Shown here in pieces: positions 44,060-52,570 of a stretch of DNA of 64,000 nt. The notes beneath the pieces are model-generated. The model was not told the origin of the DNA, ran no database searches, and saw only the letters and a list, made by a program, of their open reading frames with translations. The DNA is from Desulfovibrio psychrotolerans (GTDB taxonomy: Bacteria > Desulfobacterota > Desulfovibrionia > Desulfovibrionales > Desulfovibrionaceae). Location: the NCBI RefSeq assembly GCF_013340305.1, contig NZ_BLVP01000008.1, positions 359,408-423,407 on the forward strand, in the 5' to 3' direction. Position numbers and translations under genes: made by a program. Every line of letters begins with the position of its first letter. Position 1 is the stretch's first letter.

Positions 44060-44845
44060 TTACTGGGGGAGAGGTGTTCCGGCGGAGTCGGAAGGAGCGT
44101 GCTGCGCAGCCTCCATCTTTTCGCCGGCGGGGGTGGGGTCGTAACCCAGAATGGCGGGCAACGCGGTGCCGGTGTAACTGTTGCAGCCTTCCGGCGTGCA
44201 TTCTACCGCTTCTATCACCTGCGCCTCCAGCATCCCTTCCGGTCCGGAGGCTTCTATGATCAGCATGCGCGAGGAAGAAGGTTCGTCCACGCTGGGTTTG
44301 AAGCGGTAGCGCACCAGCCAGTCCCGCATGCCGTCGCCGTTCCAGTCCAGCAGGGCGACAAGCTTATAGATATCTGTGCTGAATTCTCCCACCACCACAA
44401 GGGAGGATTCGTCGATGGTCACAGTCTCGCCGGATGAGGGCAGGCTGGCGTGGGTGACGGTATCCTGAACGGTTTCCCGTTCTTCTGCGGACCACATGTA
44501 GCGCAAGGACAGACGGTGGTAGATTTCCTTGCCGTACGATTCCGGGCGGTATTCACCGTCAGGCAGTTCGGTGCCGTGCAGAAGCAGCGGTGTATCGGGC
44601 ACGGGGCGTCCCTGCGGGTCCAGAATTTTGCGTCTGACCAGTTCCGGGAGAAACCGCTTGGTAAAAACGGCAAAGTCCGCGCCGTCCATGACGGTGAGCG
44701 GTGCCTGAAGGGGAATGGCCGTGGCATTGACATCGGGCACTGCGGGAGCCTGACGTTGGGGAATGCAGCCGCCGAGAAGGACGGCAAGAGCCAAAAGAGA
44801 GCACAGGGCAAGGACGGCAAGGGGCCGACGGATGGGGGTATACAT
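44060..44845 (-). CDS. Predicted lipoprotein of unknown function
   Basis: A 261-residue secreted lipoprotein. Residues 1-27 are a lipoprotein signal (LAVLALCSLLALAVLLGGC, lipobox LGGC). The mature part has no family I recognise. It contains one FG-GAP-like segment, ALLDWNGDGMRDWLVRYRF near 165-183, resembling a calcium-binding DxDGDG loop, and a pair of cysteines in VECTPEGC that could form a disulfide. The C-terminus is polar. It is followed by a bidirectional terminator and is 34 bp downstream of the AlaX-like gene on the same strand. Confidence 0.75.
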   Translation of the reverse strand: MYTPIRRPLAVLALCSLLALAVLLGGCIPQRQAPAVPDVNATAIPLQAPLTVMDGADFAVFTKRFLPELVRRKILDPQGRPVPDTPLLLHGTELPDGEYRPESYGKEIYHRLSLRYMWSAEERETVQDTVTHASLPSSGETVTIDESSLVVVGEFSTDIYKLVALLDWNGDGMRDWLVRYRFKPSVDEPSSSRMLIIEASGPEGMLEAQVIEAVECTPEGCNSYTGTALPAILGYDPTPAGEKMEAAQHAPSDSAGTPLPQ

Positions 44846-44879
44846 GCAGCGTATCCTGCGGAGGCGGTTGATTGTTGGG

Positions 44880-45323
44880 TTATCCGGCTTCTTTCAGCTT
44901 AAAGCGCAGGCGCAGCACGCCATCCGCATGGTCCTGCGAGATGATGGTGAACGTTCCTATTTCCGAGGTGTTCGCCACATGCTCTCCAATGCACGGGCAG
45001 GCATCGTAGTCGCCTATGCGGACGATGCGCACGGTGGAGACAGCGTTGTCGGGCAACCTGTCGAGGCTGTATACTTCGGCTGCCGTTCGCCTGTCCAGTA
45101 TCTCCTCAGTCACGGCAAGGCCCGCCGCTATGTGTTCGTTCACCGCCTGTTCAAGCGCGCGCACCTCTTCTTCGCTCAGGGGGCGGGGAAAGTGGTAGTC
45201 GCATTTGGATTTCTTTTTGTTCAGGTGCGCAGAAAAGCAGCGTCCGCAACCGAACATGCGTACCATGGTCTGGTTGAGAATGTGCTCGGCGGAATGCATT
45301 CTCGGTTCGTAATCTTTGCTCAT
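44880..45323 (-). CDS. AlaX-like tRNA-editing domain protein
   Basis: A 147-residue stand-alone member of the second additional domain found in threonyl- and alanyl-tRNA synthetases. Both zinc-binding halves are visible: HSAEH near residue 10-14 and CIGEH near 110-114. AlaX-type proteins hydrolyse mischarged Ser- or Gly-tRNA-Ala in trans. The segment RCFSAHLNKKKSKCDYHF lies between the halves as in the family. The true substrate cannot be told. GGA precedes the ATG. It shares the strand with the lipoprotein downstream. Confidence 0.85.
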   Translation of the reverse strand: MSKDYEPRMHSAEHILNQTMVRMFGCGRCFSAHLNKKKSKCDYHFPRPLSEEEVRALEQAVNEHIAAGLAVTEEILDRRTAAEVYSLDRLPDNAVSTVRIVRIGDYDACPCIGEHVANTSEIGTFTIISQDHADGVLRLRFKLKEAG

Positions 45324-45338
45324 GTGGCTTCCGGAAAT

Positions 45339-45378
45339 GAAAAAGGCGGCGCGTCAGCCAGAGTGCCGATGCGCCGCC
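45339..45378 (-). terminator. Terminator of the 45391-46542 gene
   Basis: GGCGGCGC (45345-45352) pairs perfectly with GCGCCGCC (45371-45378), and on the minus strand a run of five Ts follows (45340-45344). It lies 12 bp past that gene's stop. Confidence 0.85.
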
Positions 45379-45390
45379 GGAAGGTTGGCA

Positions 45391-46542
45391 TTACAGGGCG
45401 GAGCGTTTTTCCAGCCGTTCCGCCAGATCAAGAAGGCGTTCGTGCACCGTCATAAGCGCGGGGAATACCCGGGGATTGTCCTGCACCCGCCGGAAGACCC
45501 ACTGGGCAACGTAGATGTTGGCCGCATCATCCTGCATGGACACCCACTTATATTTGCGCAGGGCGTTGGCAAGCGATTCTTTGGTGCGCTCCCGCTGCAT
45601 GATGGCCTGCTGGTAGGTCTTGCCTGCCGTATCCATGGCTTTTTTGGCATCCGCTATGGCGGCAGGGTCGCCGCCGTTGTCCGCCAGTTCCTGATACTGG
45701 TGGAGCGTGACCTGAAAGCGCTCGTTGGCGCTGAAAGCGGCGCGGGTGGCCATATGCAGGCTGTCCACCCGTACCATGGCATCTTCCATAATGGCGCAGG
45801 CGCGCAGCACGCCCGCCGTGGCCATGACCTTTTGCGCCAGCAGCAGGTGCATTTCCTTTATCTCGCGCCGGGTAAGGGGGCGTTCCTCGCCTTCCACATC
45901 ACGCACAAGTTGTTTGGCTTCGGCTTCCACCGCGCTCATGAACTTATCCACATACAGCCGGTATAGGGCGTCTGCCATGGTGGGGGTAAGAATATAGCGC
46001 AGCACGGATTGTCTGCCCTTGCGCACATCATCACCGGACCATGAAAGGCCGGTCATATCCACCCCGTAGCGCATGTTCAGGTTCTTTGGGCCAAGGCTGA
46101 TCACGCCGCCTTTTTCCGTGGCGGGCGATGCGTTGGCGGGGTAGTAGCCGCTGACGAGGTATTTTGCCAGGTCTTCAATGAAGAGCGGAAGGATGATGGA
46201 GTCGCTGTCCACCTTGGGCATGACAACGCCCACATGCGCATCGGCCGGCTGTGCCGCAGGCTGCCCCGTCTGAGCAGGCTGCTCTCCGGCGGGAGGCCGC
46301 TGGGCGGTAGCATTACCCGTGCTGTTGGTCGCATCTTCCGGAACGGCAAGGGCGTTATCCGGCTGTGCCGAGCCCGGCAGTTGCACGCGCATCTGCCCTT
46401 CATCCGGCGCTTCCTTACGCATGTTCTCGCGCATCACCCCTATGGCCGCCAAGGCTAGCAAGGCCACCAGAATAATGATGGTTAAGCGCTTCTTACCACC
46501 GGGTTTACCCCCCGGCTTTGCAGAGGTGTTCTTTTCTGCCAC
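45391..46542 (-). CDS. Membrane-anchored protein of unknown function
   Basis: A 383-residue protein with a glycine/lysine N-terminus, a single membrane helix (about 20-37, LTIIILVALLALAAIGVM) and no cleavage site, so it is probably a type II anchored protein facing the periplasm. A disordered Pro/Gln/Ala linker (about 70-105) is followed by a mostly helical soluble domain (110-380) with long charged helices such as VEAEAKQLVRDVEGEERPLTRREIKEMHLLLAQKV (in parts). I do not recognise the domain. No catalytic motif is visible. It is a stand-alone unit with its own terminator. Confidence 0.75.
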   Translation of the reverse strand: MAEKNTSAKPGGKPGGKKRLTIIILVALLALAAIGVMRENMRKEAPDEGQMRVQLPGSAQPDNALAVPEDATNSTGNATAQRPPAGEQPAQTGQPAAQPADAHVGVVMPKVDSDSIILPLFIEDLAKYLVSGYYPANASPATEKGGVISLGPKNLNMRYGVDMTGLSWSGDDVRKGRQSVLRYILTPTMADALYRLYVDKFMSAVEAEAKQLVRDVEGEERPLTRREIKEMHLLLAQKVMATAGVLRACAIMEDAMVRVDSLHMATRAAFSANERFQVTLHQYQELADNGGDPAAIADAKKAMDTAGKTYQQAIMQRERTKESLANALRKYKWVSMQDDAANIYVAQWVFRRVQDNPRVFPALMTVHERLLDLAERLEKRSAL

Positions 46543-46716
46543 GGGAATCCCCTTTGCATCTGTGGCGGCAGTTCGTGGTCAGGCCTTACGGGCAGCCGGG
46601 GGCCTTCGCACGGAAGCCGCAGGTATGAAAGAAATATTTATCAGAGTAGCATTCCGCGCCCACGGTGTGAAGGGCTTTCTTGTACGCGGCGCGAAAGATG
46701 CTCTTCATGGGACTGC

Positions 46717-47589
46717 TCAGGCTGCGTGTCTGCGGTTTTTCCCGTCCAGTACAATGAGCACCACGGCCGCCAGCACCAGCATGCCGCCGAGATACCCGGA
46801 GGGAGAAAGCAACTCGTCCCACCACCACAGGGCGAGTATAGCTGCCAGCACCGGTTCTGCATTGGCTATAACCGCCACGCGGGTGGCTTCCAGACGCTTC
46901 AGCCCCTCGCAATAGGCGTAGTAGGCTCCGTAGGTGCAGACACCGCCCAGAACGGCTATGACAGTCACGCCCGTGACTGTGGGCGCGGAAAATGTAACCC
47001 ACGGCCACAGCGCAAGCGCCCCAACGGGCAGACACCACATGTACAACGTGACGGAGGAATAATCCTTGAGATACGTCTTGCCAAAAATATAATGCAGTGA
47101 GTAGGTAAAACCCGAGAGCAGCCCGAACAGAATGCCCGAAGCCGTAACCGTGTGCCCGGCTCCCGAGCCGGAAAGGCAGACCAGAGCGGCACCTGTCATG
47201 GACAGTGCCAGCGCGAGCAGCTTGCCGTGGGTTATTGTCTCGCGGAAGAACACGCGGGAGAGCAGGGCCACCCACGCCGGGGCGGTGTACAGCAGAATGG
47301 AGGCCAGTGCGGCTCCCGCTCCCTGCACCGCAAGCTGGTATGAGCCGAAGAACAGGGCCACTCCCACAAGCCCGAAGAGCAGGAACACGGGCATGTCTTT
47401 GCGGCGAACCCGCGTGAGGTTGTGGCGGCGGGCGTGAATGGCAAAAAGCACGCCGCCGAGCGTGGCGCGCCAGAAAGCTATCTCCAGCGGTGCCATGTCC
47501 ACGGCAAGGCCGAACTTTGCCACCGGTCCCAGCAGTGCCCACAGGGCGGCTGCCAGAAGAACGTATCCGTAACCAGCCAGTCTGTGCAT
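46717..47589 (-). CDS. EamA family (DMT) transporter
   Basis: A 290-residue inner-membrane protein with ten predicted helices in two EamA repeats. It starts with YGYVLLAAALWALLGPVAKFG, the first repeat ends near LSMTGAALVCLSG, and the second starts at GILFGLLSGFTYSLHYIFGK and ends LVLAAVVLIVLDG. Such proteins export or import small metabolites, and the substrate cannot be predicted. The frame is open far upstream, but that part is antisense to the next gene; ATG 47589 has GGAG upstream and begins the first helix. Confidence 0.92.
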   Translation of the reverse strand: MHRLAGYGYVLLAAALWALLGPVAKFGLAVDMAPLEIAFWRATLGGVLFAIHARRHNLTRVRRKDMPVFLLFGLVGVALFFGSYQLAVQGAGAALASILLYTAPAWVALLSRVFFRETITHGKLLALALSMTGAALVCLSGSGAGHTVTASGILFGLLSGFTYSLHYIFGKTYLKDYSSVTLYMWCLPVGALALWPWVTFSAPTVTGVTVIAVLGGVCTYGAYYAYCEGLKRLEATRVAVIANAEPVLAAILALWWWDELLSPSGYLGGMLVLAAVVLIVLDGKNRRHAA

Positions 47590-47909
47590 GTGTTCTCCGT
47601 GAATGCTCCAACCTGCCGGTAACACGGCTAAAACGCAAGGCGTTTCTTGTTGCTGCCCACCATGCGCAAAGGGCGGGCAGCTGCGGGCAACATGTTTCCG
47701 GCTGCGGAAAATGTTCATGCCGGCGGGTGGATAAACAATGATGCCGCGATGCAGGGTGCAGGAAGCAAGGGGCAGGAGCAGGGAATGTTCCGGCCCGGTT
47801 TCCATCGTTTGCGGAACAATGCAGGCGTACGGTTTGAGCAGAGTGCGGTAACGCGCAGGCTTTCTTTCTTTTTTTCTTTCTTCAACGCGCTGATATGGCA
47901 GGATGTTTG
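47590..47909. other. Divergent intergenic region with polypyrimidine tract
   Basis: This 320-bp gap between two divergent genes should hold both promoters, but I could not identify convincing boxes. Just upstream of the secreted-protein gene, 47868-47886 is a pure C/T run rich in TTTCTTTC. No gene is seen. Confidence 0.5.
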
Positions 47910-48800
47910 ATGATACGAGTCTTGTCTTTATTGCTAGCTCTTGCCTTGTGTGCGTGGGCCGGGACGGCGGGAGCCTTTGGCCCTGCGGATTGCCCGTGGG
48001 TTGCGGCGGACATGTCCTTTCGCGGAGCCGCAGTGGAACAGGGGCAGTGCCTGCTGACGCCGCAGGGGAGCAGTGCGGGTTCCCACTCGCTTCCTTCCAC
48101 CTTTGACGCCCTGCTGGGAACGGAATTCGGTATTCCCGCTGAGGCGCTGGAACGGTTTTTCTTTTCCCGCAGAATAACGGACGAGGCCGTGGGCGGTCCT
48201 CTGCGGCTGCGGGTGTCGCTTTCCGGCGGAGAGGCGGCGCGGTATTTCGTGCTGCACGGCGTTTTGCGCCATGGCACGGCAGGGAGCATTGCCGGTATTG
48301 AAGGGGCTGGGCCGTGCCTTGCGGGAAAACCGGCTCCGGTATCGCCCCCTGCGGAGGGAAAGGAAGGACACGCCGCAGTGCGCCCGGGAGCAACTGCGCC
48401 GAGACCTGTCATTTCTGGAGCCGTGCCCCTGCCGCTGCCCTGCTGGCATGTGGCCGTGTGGCCCAACGGCAGATCGGTGACGCTGGTGGATTTTTTTACC
48501 CCCTTGCGGGCAACGCGGTTTGAACTGGAGTATGCCGGAGCCCGCGCCAAAGGGCGTTTTCTGCATGTGCTGGTGCTGCCGCAGCAGGGCGAGGCTGGCG
48601 TGACAGAGGCGCAGTACGCACGGCTGGCCCACATCTATATGGCTGCTTCGCAGCGGGCGGGCACATGGCTTGTACCGGCGTATGCCGGGGTGCTGGACAG
48701 CGGGATTGACCCCGGAGCGCACAGTCCGGCGGGATTTGATGTGCAACGGTGGGCGCACGCTGTACGCGAAGCCTACAGAGGTGCGCTGGCTGTCCGATAA
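47910..48800 (+). CDS. Secreted protein of unknown function upstream of the type I secretion genes
   Basis: A 296-residue protein with a clear Sec signal (RVLSLLLALALCAWAGTAGA, cleavage after AGA). I cannot assign a family. The mature part has two early cysteines (DCPWVAAD, GQCLL) and a variable middle rich in Pro, Gly and Ala (about 130-175). A C-terminal half with FELEYAGARAKGRFLHVLVLP and YMAASQRAGTWLVPAYAGVL looks like a compact alpha/beta domain. ATG 47910 with CAGGAT upstream was preferred over 47895. The type I secretion ABC gene begins 97 bp downstream on the same strand, so it may be part of that system. Confidence 0.7.
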   Translation: MIRVLSLLLALALCAWAGTAGAFGPADCPWVAADMSFRGAAVEQGQCLLTPQGSSAGSHSLPSTFDALLGTEFGIPAEALERFFFSRRITDEAVGGPLRLRVSLSGGEAARYFVLHGVLRHGTAGSIAGIEGAGPCLAGKPAPVSPPAEGKEGHAAVRPGATAPRPVISGAVPLPLPCWHVAVWPNGRSVTLVDFFTPLRATRFELEYAGARAKGRFLHVLVLPQQGEAGVTEAQYARLAHIYMAASQRAGTWLVPAYAGVLDSGIDPGAHSPAGFDVQRWAHAVREAYRGALAVR

Positions 48801-48896
48801 GAGAGTATGTCTGCCCGGCATGCCCGCGCCCGTTGCCACGGTTGCTGATGCGGTATACAGCTTGGGCAGTAGATATTTCAACGGGATGGTGCCCAG

Positions 48897-51020
48897 GTGA
48901 AAGAAATATTCCGTCGTATGGCGCAACGGCCCGTGCCCGCCATGGAGTTGCTGCTGGCAACCTTTTTTGTCACGCTGCTCAATCTGGCTTCGCCGGTGTT
49001 TGTCATTCAGGTGCTGAACCGCTATGTCACCTTTGGGTTTGACGGCACGCTGGTCACGCTGACCGTGGGCATGCTGGTGGCGGTGGCCATGCTCTATGCC
49101 TTTACCCTCCTGCGGCCCCGCCTTGCCGCCGTGGTGATGGGTGATGCGGAAGAACGGCTTTCTGCCGCGTGCCACGAGATCATTCTGCGTATACGGGCAC
49201 AGGCATTGGGGCCGGAGGTGGTGCGTGCGGCGCACGAGGTGCCTGCCCGCCTTGCCACGGTACGTTCCGCCCGTGAGCCCGGCATTGTGATGCAGGTGCT
49301 GGACGCCCCCTTTGCCGTGCTGTACCTGCTGGTCACCTTTCTGCTTTCTCCCCTGCTGGCCCTTGTGGGCGCACTGGGCATGGTGGCCGTGGGAGTTCTC
49401 GCCCATGCGGGCAACACGGGGCAGTCTGTCCATTTCAGAACACTGGAGCACGAAGAGGCGGAGCGCAGACGCATGAACGCCGCCGCCATAGACGGTGCGG
49501 ACACGGTGCGCGTCTTCCGGGCCGCAGCCTTTGTGCGCAGGGCGTGGACGGAACGCACGCGCCGTGCTGAACCGCTGCGTCTGCGTCTGGCCTTTCTGCG
49601 CGAAGGAAGCAAAAGTTCTACCGCCACGGTGGTTCTGCTGCAAAGCGTGGCGGTATATGCCATAGGTGCCATGCAGGTGGTGAACGGCGACATCAGCGTG
49701 GGGGTGCTCATAGGCGCGAATATCCTCACCTCCCGTGCCGTGGGCGTTGCGGCCGGGTTCGCTTCCGCATTGGGACTATGCGCCCGTGCCCGGACAGCCC
49801 AGGCCGATCTGGACCGTTTTTTGGCTCTGCCGCAGGAGCCTGCCTCAGGCACGGCCAAGCAGAGCTTTAAGGGGCGGGTGGAATTTCGCGATGTGGGGTT
49901 CGGCTGGTCGGGGAGCCATTCCCCGCTGTTCGAATCGCTCAACGTGGTGATGGAACCGGGGATGCTCACCATTGTGCAGGGCCCCAACGGCAGCGGCAAA
50001 ACCACCTTCGCCCGGATGCTCGCCGGGCTGGTTGAGCCGGGCAGGGGAGATATCGTTGCAGACGGCGTGACCCTGCGGCAGATAGCCCCTGACTGGTGGC
50101 GCGGGCAGATTCGGTACCTGCCGCAGGAACCCGCATTCATGCCCGCCACCATCCGCGAGAATATTCTCATGCCCCTGCTGGGGCGGCAGACGGCGGAGGC
50201 ATCCGTCTCTGACGGCTCCCCTGTTCTTAAGGTTGATGCGGGATCCTTGCGGGATGGGCAGGAGAGGAAGGATGAAGCAGAACTCAATGCCGTTCTCAAC
50301 ACCGCCCTGAATGCCGCCGATCTGGCCTCTTACATTTTTTCTCTGCCCGCCGGGCTGGACACGGTGCTGGAAGATGCCGGAAGAACCCTTTCGGTAGGCA
50401 TACGGCGCAGGCTGGCGCTGGCAAGGGCCATGGTCACGGACGGAAGGCTGGTTATTCTGGACGAACCCACGGAGGGGCTGGACGCGCAGGGCCGCAAGGC
50501 CGCACTGCGCTGTATTGTGCAGATGCTTCGTGAAGGGCGGACGGTGGTGGTTGTTTCCACAGACGCGGACCTTGAGCGCGTTGCCGGGCAGAAGCTTGAC
50601 CTTGGCATAAAACCCAGACCGTTGGTGGCACGCCGTGCCCCGGCAGGCGGTAACGGGGCCGTTGTTGCGCCTGTTCCGTACCCTGCCTCGGAGAATGGAA
50701 CCCCCGGTCCGGATGCCGGGACTCCGCTGGAAACCGTTTCCGGCATAGGCGCTCCGGCACAGGGCGGCACGCCGCCTGTTCCCCCGGCTGCGGCGGACAG
50801 GGATGTGGCCCGACAGGCCGGACAGATCGGACAGGCGGGACAGATCGGACAGGCGGGACAGATCGGACAGGCGGGACAGGCGGGACAGGCGGGCATGGGA
50901 AAGGATAGCACAGAAAAGAACAGCACCGGAAAGGCCGGGCCCGCAAAAGACAGCGCCGGGGACGAACCCGTGGGCACGGAAGAACCCGGTCAGGGCACGC
51001 AAGGGGAGACCCGTTCATGA
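48897..51020 (+). CDS. Type I secretion ABC transporter (permease-ATPase fusion)
   Basis: A 707-residue inner-membrane exporter without an N-terminal C39-like domain. About six membrane helices (20-310) are followed by an ATPase domain with Walker A GPNGSGKTTFARML near 362 and Walker B LVILDEPTEGLDAQG near 520. The signature motif is LSVGIRRRLALARAM instead of LSGGQ. The switch His usually found after Walker B is not visible (VVVVSTDADLERV). After the ATPase a 120-residue Pro/Gly tail contains nine GQI/GQA tripeptides. The start is a GTG, or a nearby codon, at the reported position. It overlaps the HlyD gene by four bases. Confidence 0.88.
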   Translation: MKEIFRRMAQRPVPAMELLLATFFVTLLNLASPVFVIQVLNRYVTFGFDGTLVTLTVGMLVAVAMLYAFTLLRPRLAAVVMGDAEERLSAACHEIILRIRAQALGPEVVRAAHEVPARLATVRSAREPGIVMQVLDAPFAVLYLLVTFLLSPLLALVGALGMVAVGVLAHAGNTGQSVHFRTLEHEEAERRRMNAAAIDGADTVRVFRAAAFVRRAWTERTRRAEPLRLRLAFLREGSKSSTATVVLLQSVAVYAIGAMQVVNGDISVGVLIGANILTSRAVGVAAGFASALGLCARARTAQADLDRFLALPQEPASGTAKQSFKGRVEFRDVGFGWSGSHSPLFESLNVVMEPGMLTIVQGPNGSGKTTFARMLAGLVEPGRGDIVADGVTLRQIAPDWWRGQIRYLPQEPAFMPATIRENILMPLLGRQTAEASVSDGSPVLKVDAGSLRDGQERKDEAELNAVLNTALNAADLASYIFSLPAGLDTVLEDAGRTLSVGIRRRLALARAMVTDGRLVILDEPTEGLDAQGRKAALRCIVQMLREGRTVVVVSTDADLERVAGQKLDLGIKPRPLVARRAPAGGNGAVVAPVPYPASENGTPGPDAGTPLETVSGIGAPAQGGTPPVPPAAADRDVARQAGQIGQAGQIGQAGQIGQAGQAGQAGMGKDSTEKNSTGKAGPAKDSAGDEPVGTEEPGQGTQGETRS
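50811..50891 (+). repeat. 9-bp in-frame tandem repeat, 9 units
   Basis: Nine consecutive 9-mers of the type GGACAGATC or GGACAGGCG encode alternating GQI and GQA tripeptides in the C-terminal tail of the secretion ATPase. The first three pairs alternate exactly, giving an 18-bp higher-order unit. Confidence 0.9.
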
Positions 51021-52300
51021 GCAGCGTACAAGACACAGCGGGCCTCGGCACCACCCGGGTATTTCTGTGGATATGCATTGGCGGCTGCCTTGCCTTTCTG
51101 CTCTGGGCTGCCGTGGGCAGGCTGGATATTGTGAGCGTGGCAGAAGGGGAGGTGGTTCCTTCGTCCCTTGTGAAGCGGGTGCAGCATCTGGAAGGCGGCA
51201 TTGTCAGCGAGATTCGGGTGCGTGAAGGCGAGGTGGTGCGGGAAGGACAGGAACTGGTGGTGTTGCAGGGGGTGCAGCAGGGCTCTTCCGTGGAGGAAAT
51301 ACGGGTTCGCCTTGCCTCCCTCACTGTGGACATGGTTCGCTTGCAGGCCATGGCGGACATGAGCCGGACACTGGTATTCCCGCCCGAGCTGGTACGGGAG
51401 CAGCCCGAAAAAGTGGCTGCCGCGCGCGAGCTCTTTGAGAGCATTATGAGTTCTGTGGCAGGCCAGTTGGCGGAACGTTCGCAACAGGTGGTGCAGACCG
51501 AGCACGAGGTGCGCAGTGTGCTGGTGCGCATTGCCAAGGACCGCGACGCACTGGTGCTGATGCGCAAGGAACTGGGCATTACTGAAGAGTTGTACCGTGA
51601 TCAGCTTGCCACTGAGTTGCAGTATCTGAAGCTGCAACGTGAGGTGAACAATCTGGAAAGCCGCATAGAACAGGACAAGGCCAATCTTGCCCGGCTGCGC
51701 TCCCAGCAAGAGGAAGCCAAGGCGGCGCTTGAGCGGACCGAATCGGAATTTCGCCAGCGGGCACGCGAGGAGCAGCGCAAGGTGCAGCGGGAATATGAAG
51801 AGTTTGTCGAGCGGATGAAAAAATTTGAGGATACCCTTCTGCGCACCGTGCTGCGTTCGCCGGTGGACGGCGTGGTGAAGCAACTGGGAGTTGCTTCGCC
51901 CGGAGAAGTGGTGGAACCGGGGGGCACCGTGCTGGTGGTGGTTCCCTCTTCCGACAAGCTGGTGGTGGAGGCGCATCTGCCCATTCAGGATATCGGCTAT
52001 GTGGCAACCGGGCAGGATGCGCGCATATCGCTGGCATCGGCCGATGCACGCCGTTTTGGCATGCTGGATGGCAAGGTGGTGCTGGTTTCGCCGGATGCCT
52101 TTGTGGACCGCGAGGGAAACACCTTCTACAAGGTGCGGGTAGAGACGGAACAGGCCTGCTTTGAACGCGGAGACGACACCTACTGTCTTTATCCCGGTAT
52201 GCGGGTCATGTGCTCCATACACACAGGAACCCGGACCGTGCTGGAGTATATCCTCTCGCCGTTCATGACGTCGCTGTCGTTTTCATTGCAGGAGCGGTAA
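51017..52300 (+). CDS. Type I secretion adaptor (HlyD family)
   Basis: A 427-residue periplasmic adaptor that bridges the ABC exporter to an outer-membrane TolC-like channel. A membrane helix (about 15-35, VFLWICIGGCLAFLLWAAVG) is followed by the first half of the lipoyl domain (GEVVPSSLVKRVQHLEGGIV), a long coiled-coil hairpin (about 110-280) and the second lipoyl half (LRSPVDGVVKQLGVASPGEVVEPGG). A beta-barrel and YPGMRVMCSIHTGTRTVLEYILSPF follow at the C-terminus, typical of HlyD/LapC/PrsE. It is translationally coupled to the ABC gene. No tolC-like gene is in the window. Confidence 0.95.
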   Translation: MSSVQDTAGLGTTRVFLWICIGGCLAFLLWAAVGRLDIVSVAEGEVVPSSLVKRVQHLEGGIVSEIRVREGEVVREGQELVVLQGVQQGSSVEEIRVRLASLTVDMVRLQAMADMSRTLVFPPELVREQPEKVAAARELFESIMSSVAGQLAERSQQVVQTEHEVRSVLVRIAKDRDALVLMRKELGITEELYRDQLATELQYLKLQREVNNLESRIEQDKANLARLRSQQEEAKAALERTESEFRQRAREEQRKVQREYEEFVERMKKFEDTLLRTVLRSPVDGVVKQLGVASPGEVVEPGGTVLVVVPSSDKLVVEAHLPIQDIGYVATGQDARISLASADARRFGMLDGKVVLVSPDAFVDREGNTFYKVRVETEQACFERGDDTYCLYPGMRVMCSIHTGTRTVLEYILSPFMTSLSFSLQER

Positions 52301-52310
52301 GGCGCTTCAA

Positions 52311-52355
52311 TTCAGGCGAATCAGCCAGTTCAACCGGTTCAGTCAATTCAGTTTA
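52311..52355 (+). repeat. 9-bp degenerate tandem repeat, 5 units
   Basis: Ten bases after the HlyD stop, five 9-mers starting TTCA or ATCA (TTCAGGCGA, ATCAGCCAG, TTCAACCGG, TTCAGTCAA, TTCAGTTTA) run in phase. Weaker related sequence continues to about 52365. Confidence 0.75.
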
Positions 52356-52501
52356 TCCGGTTTTGCCCGTCCTGCTCCTCGTGTTCGTCCGGTCATGTTG
52401 TGCCGGGCGTGCCGGAATTTTCTGTTTGCCGGGAGCGGCGGCAGTGTGCCCAACCTTTTCTTGGCGGGCACGGCGGCAATAATGCGGTTTGGATGATGCA
52501 G

Positions 52502-52538
52502 AAAAGCGCCCCCGCCCGGAGATGCCGGGCGGGGGCGC
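52502..52538 (-). terminator. Terminator of the RTX gene
   Basis: A perfect 14-bp GC stem (52506-52519 with 52525-52538, loop AGATG) is followed on the minus strand by TTTT. It lies 33 bp past the RTX stop and may also stop the convergent HlyD transcript. Confidence 0.85.
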
Positions 52539-52570
52539 GTGTGGTTTTGGTGCTGTTCTGAACAGAGGTT

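Noticed and set aside
46717-48393. N-terminal extension of the EamA transporter frame to 558 codons
   Set aside because: The extra part lies antisense to the secreted-protein gene and includes non-coding leader. A good start with ribosome site exists at 47589.
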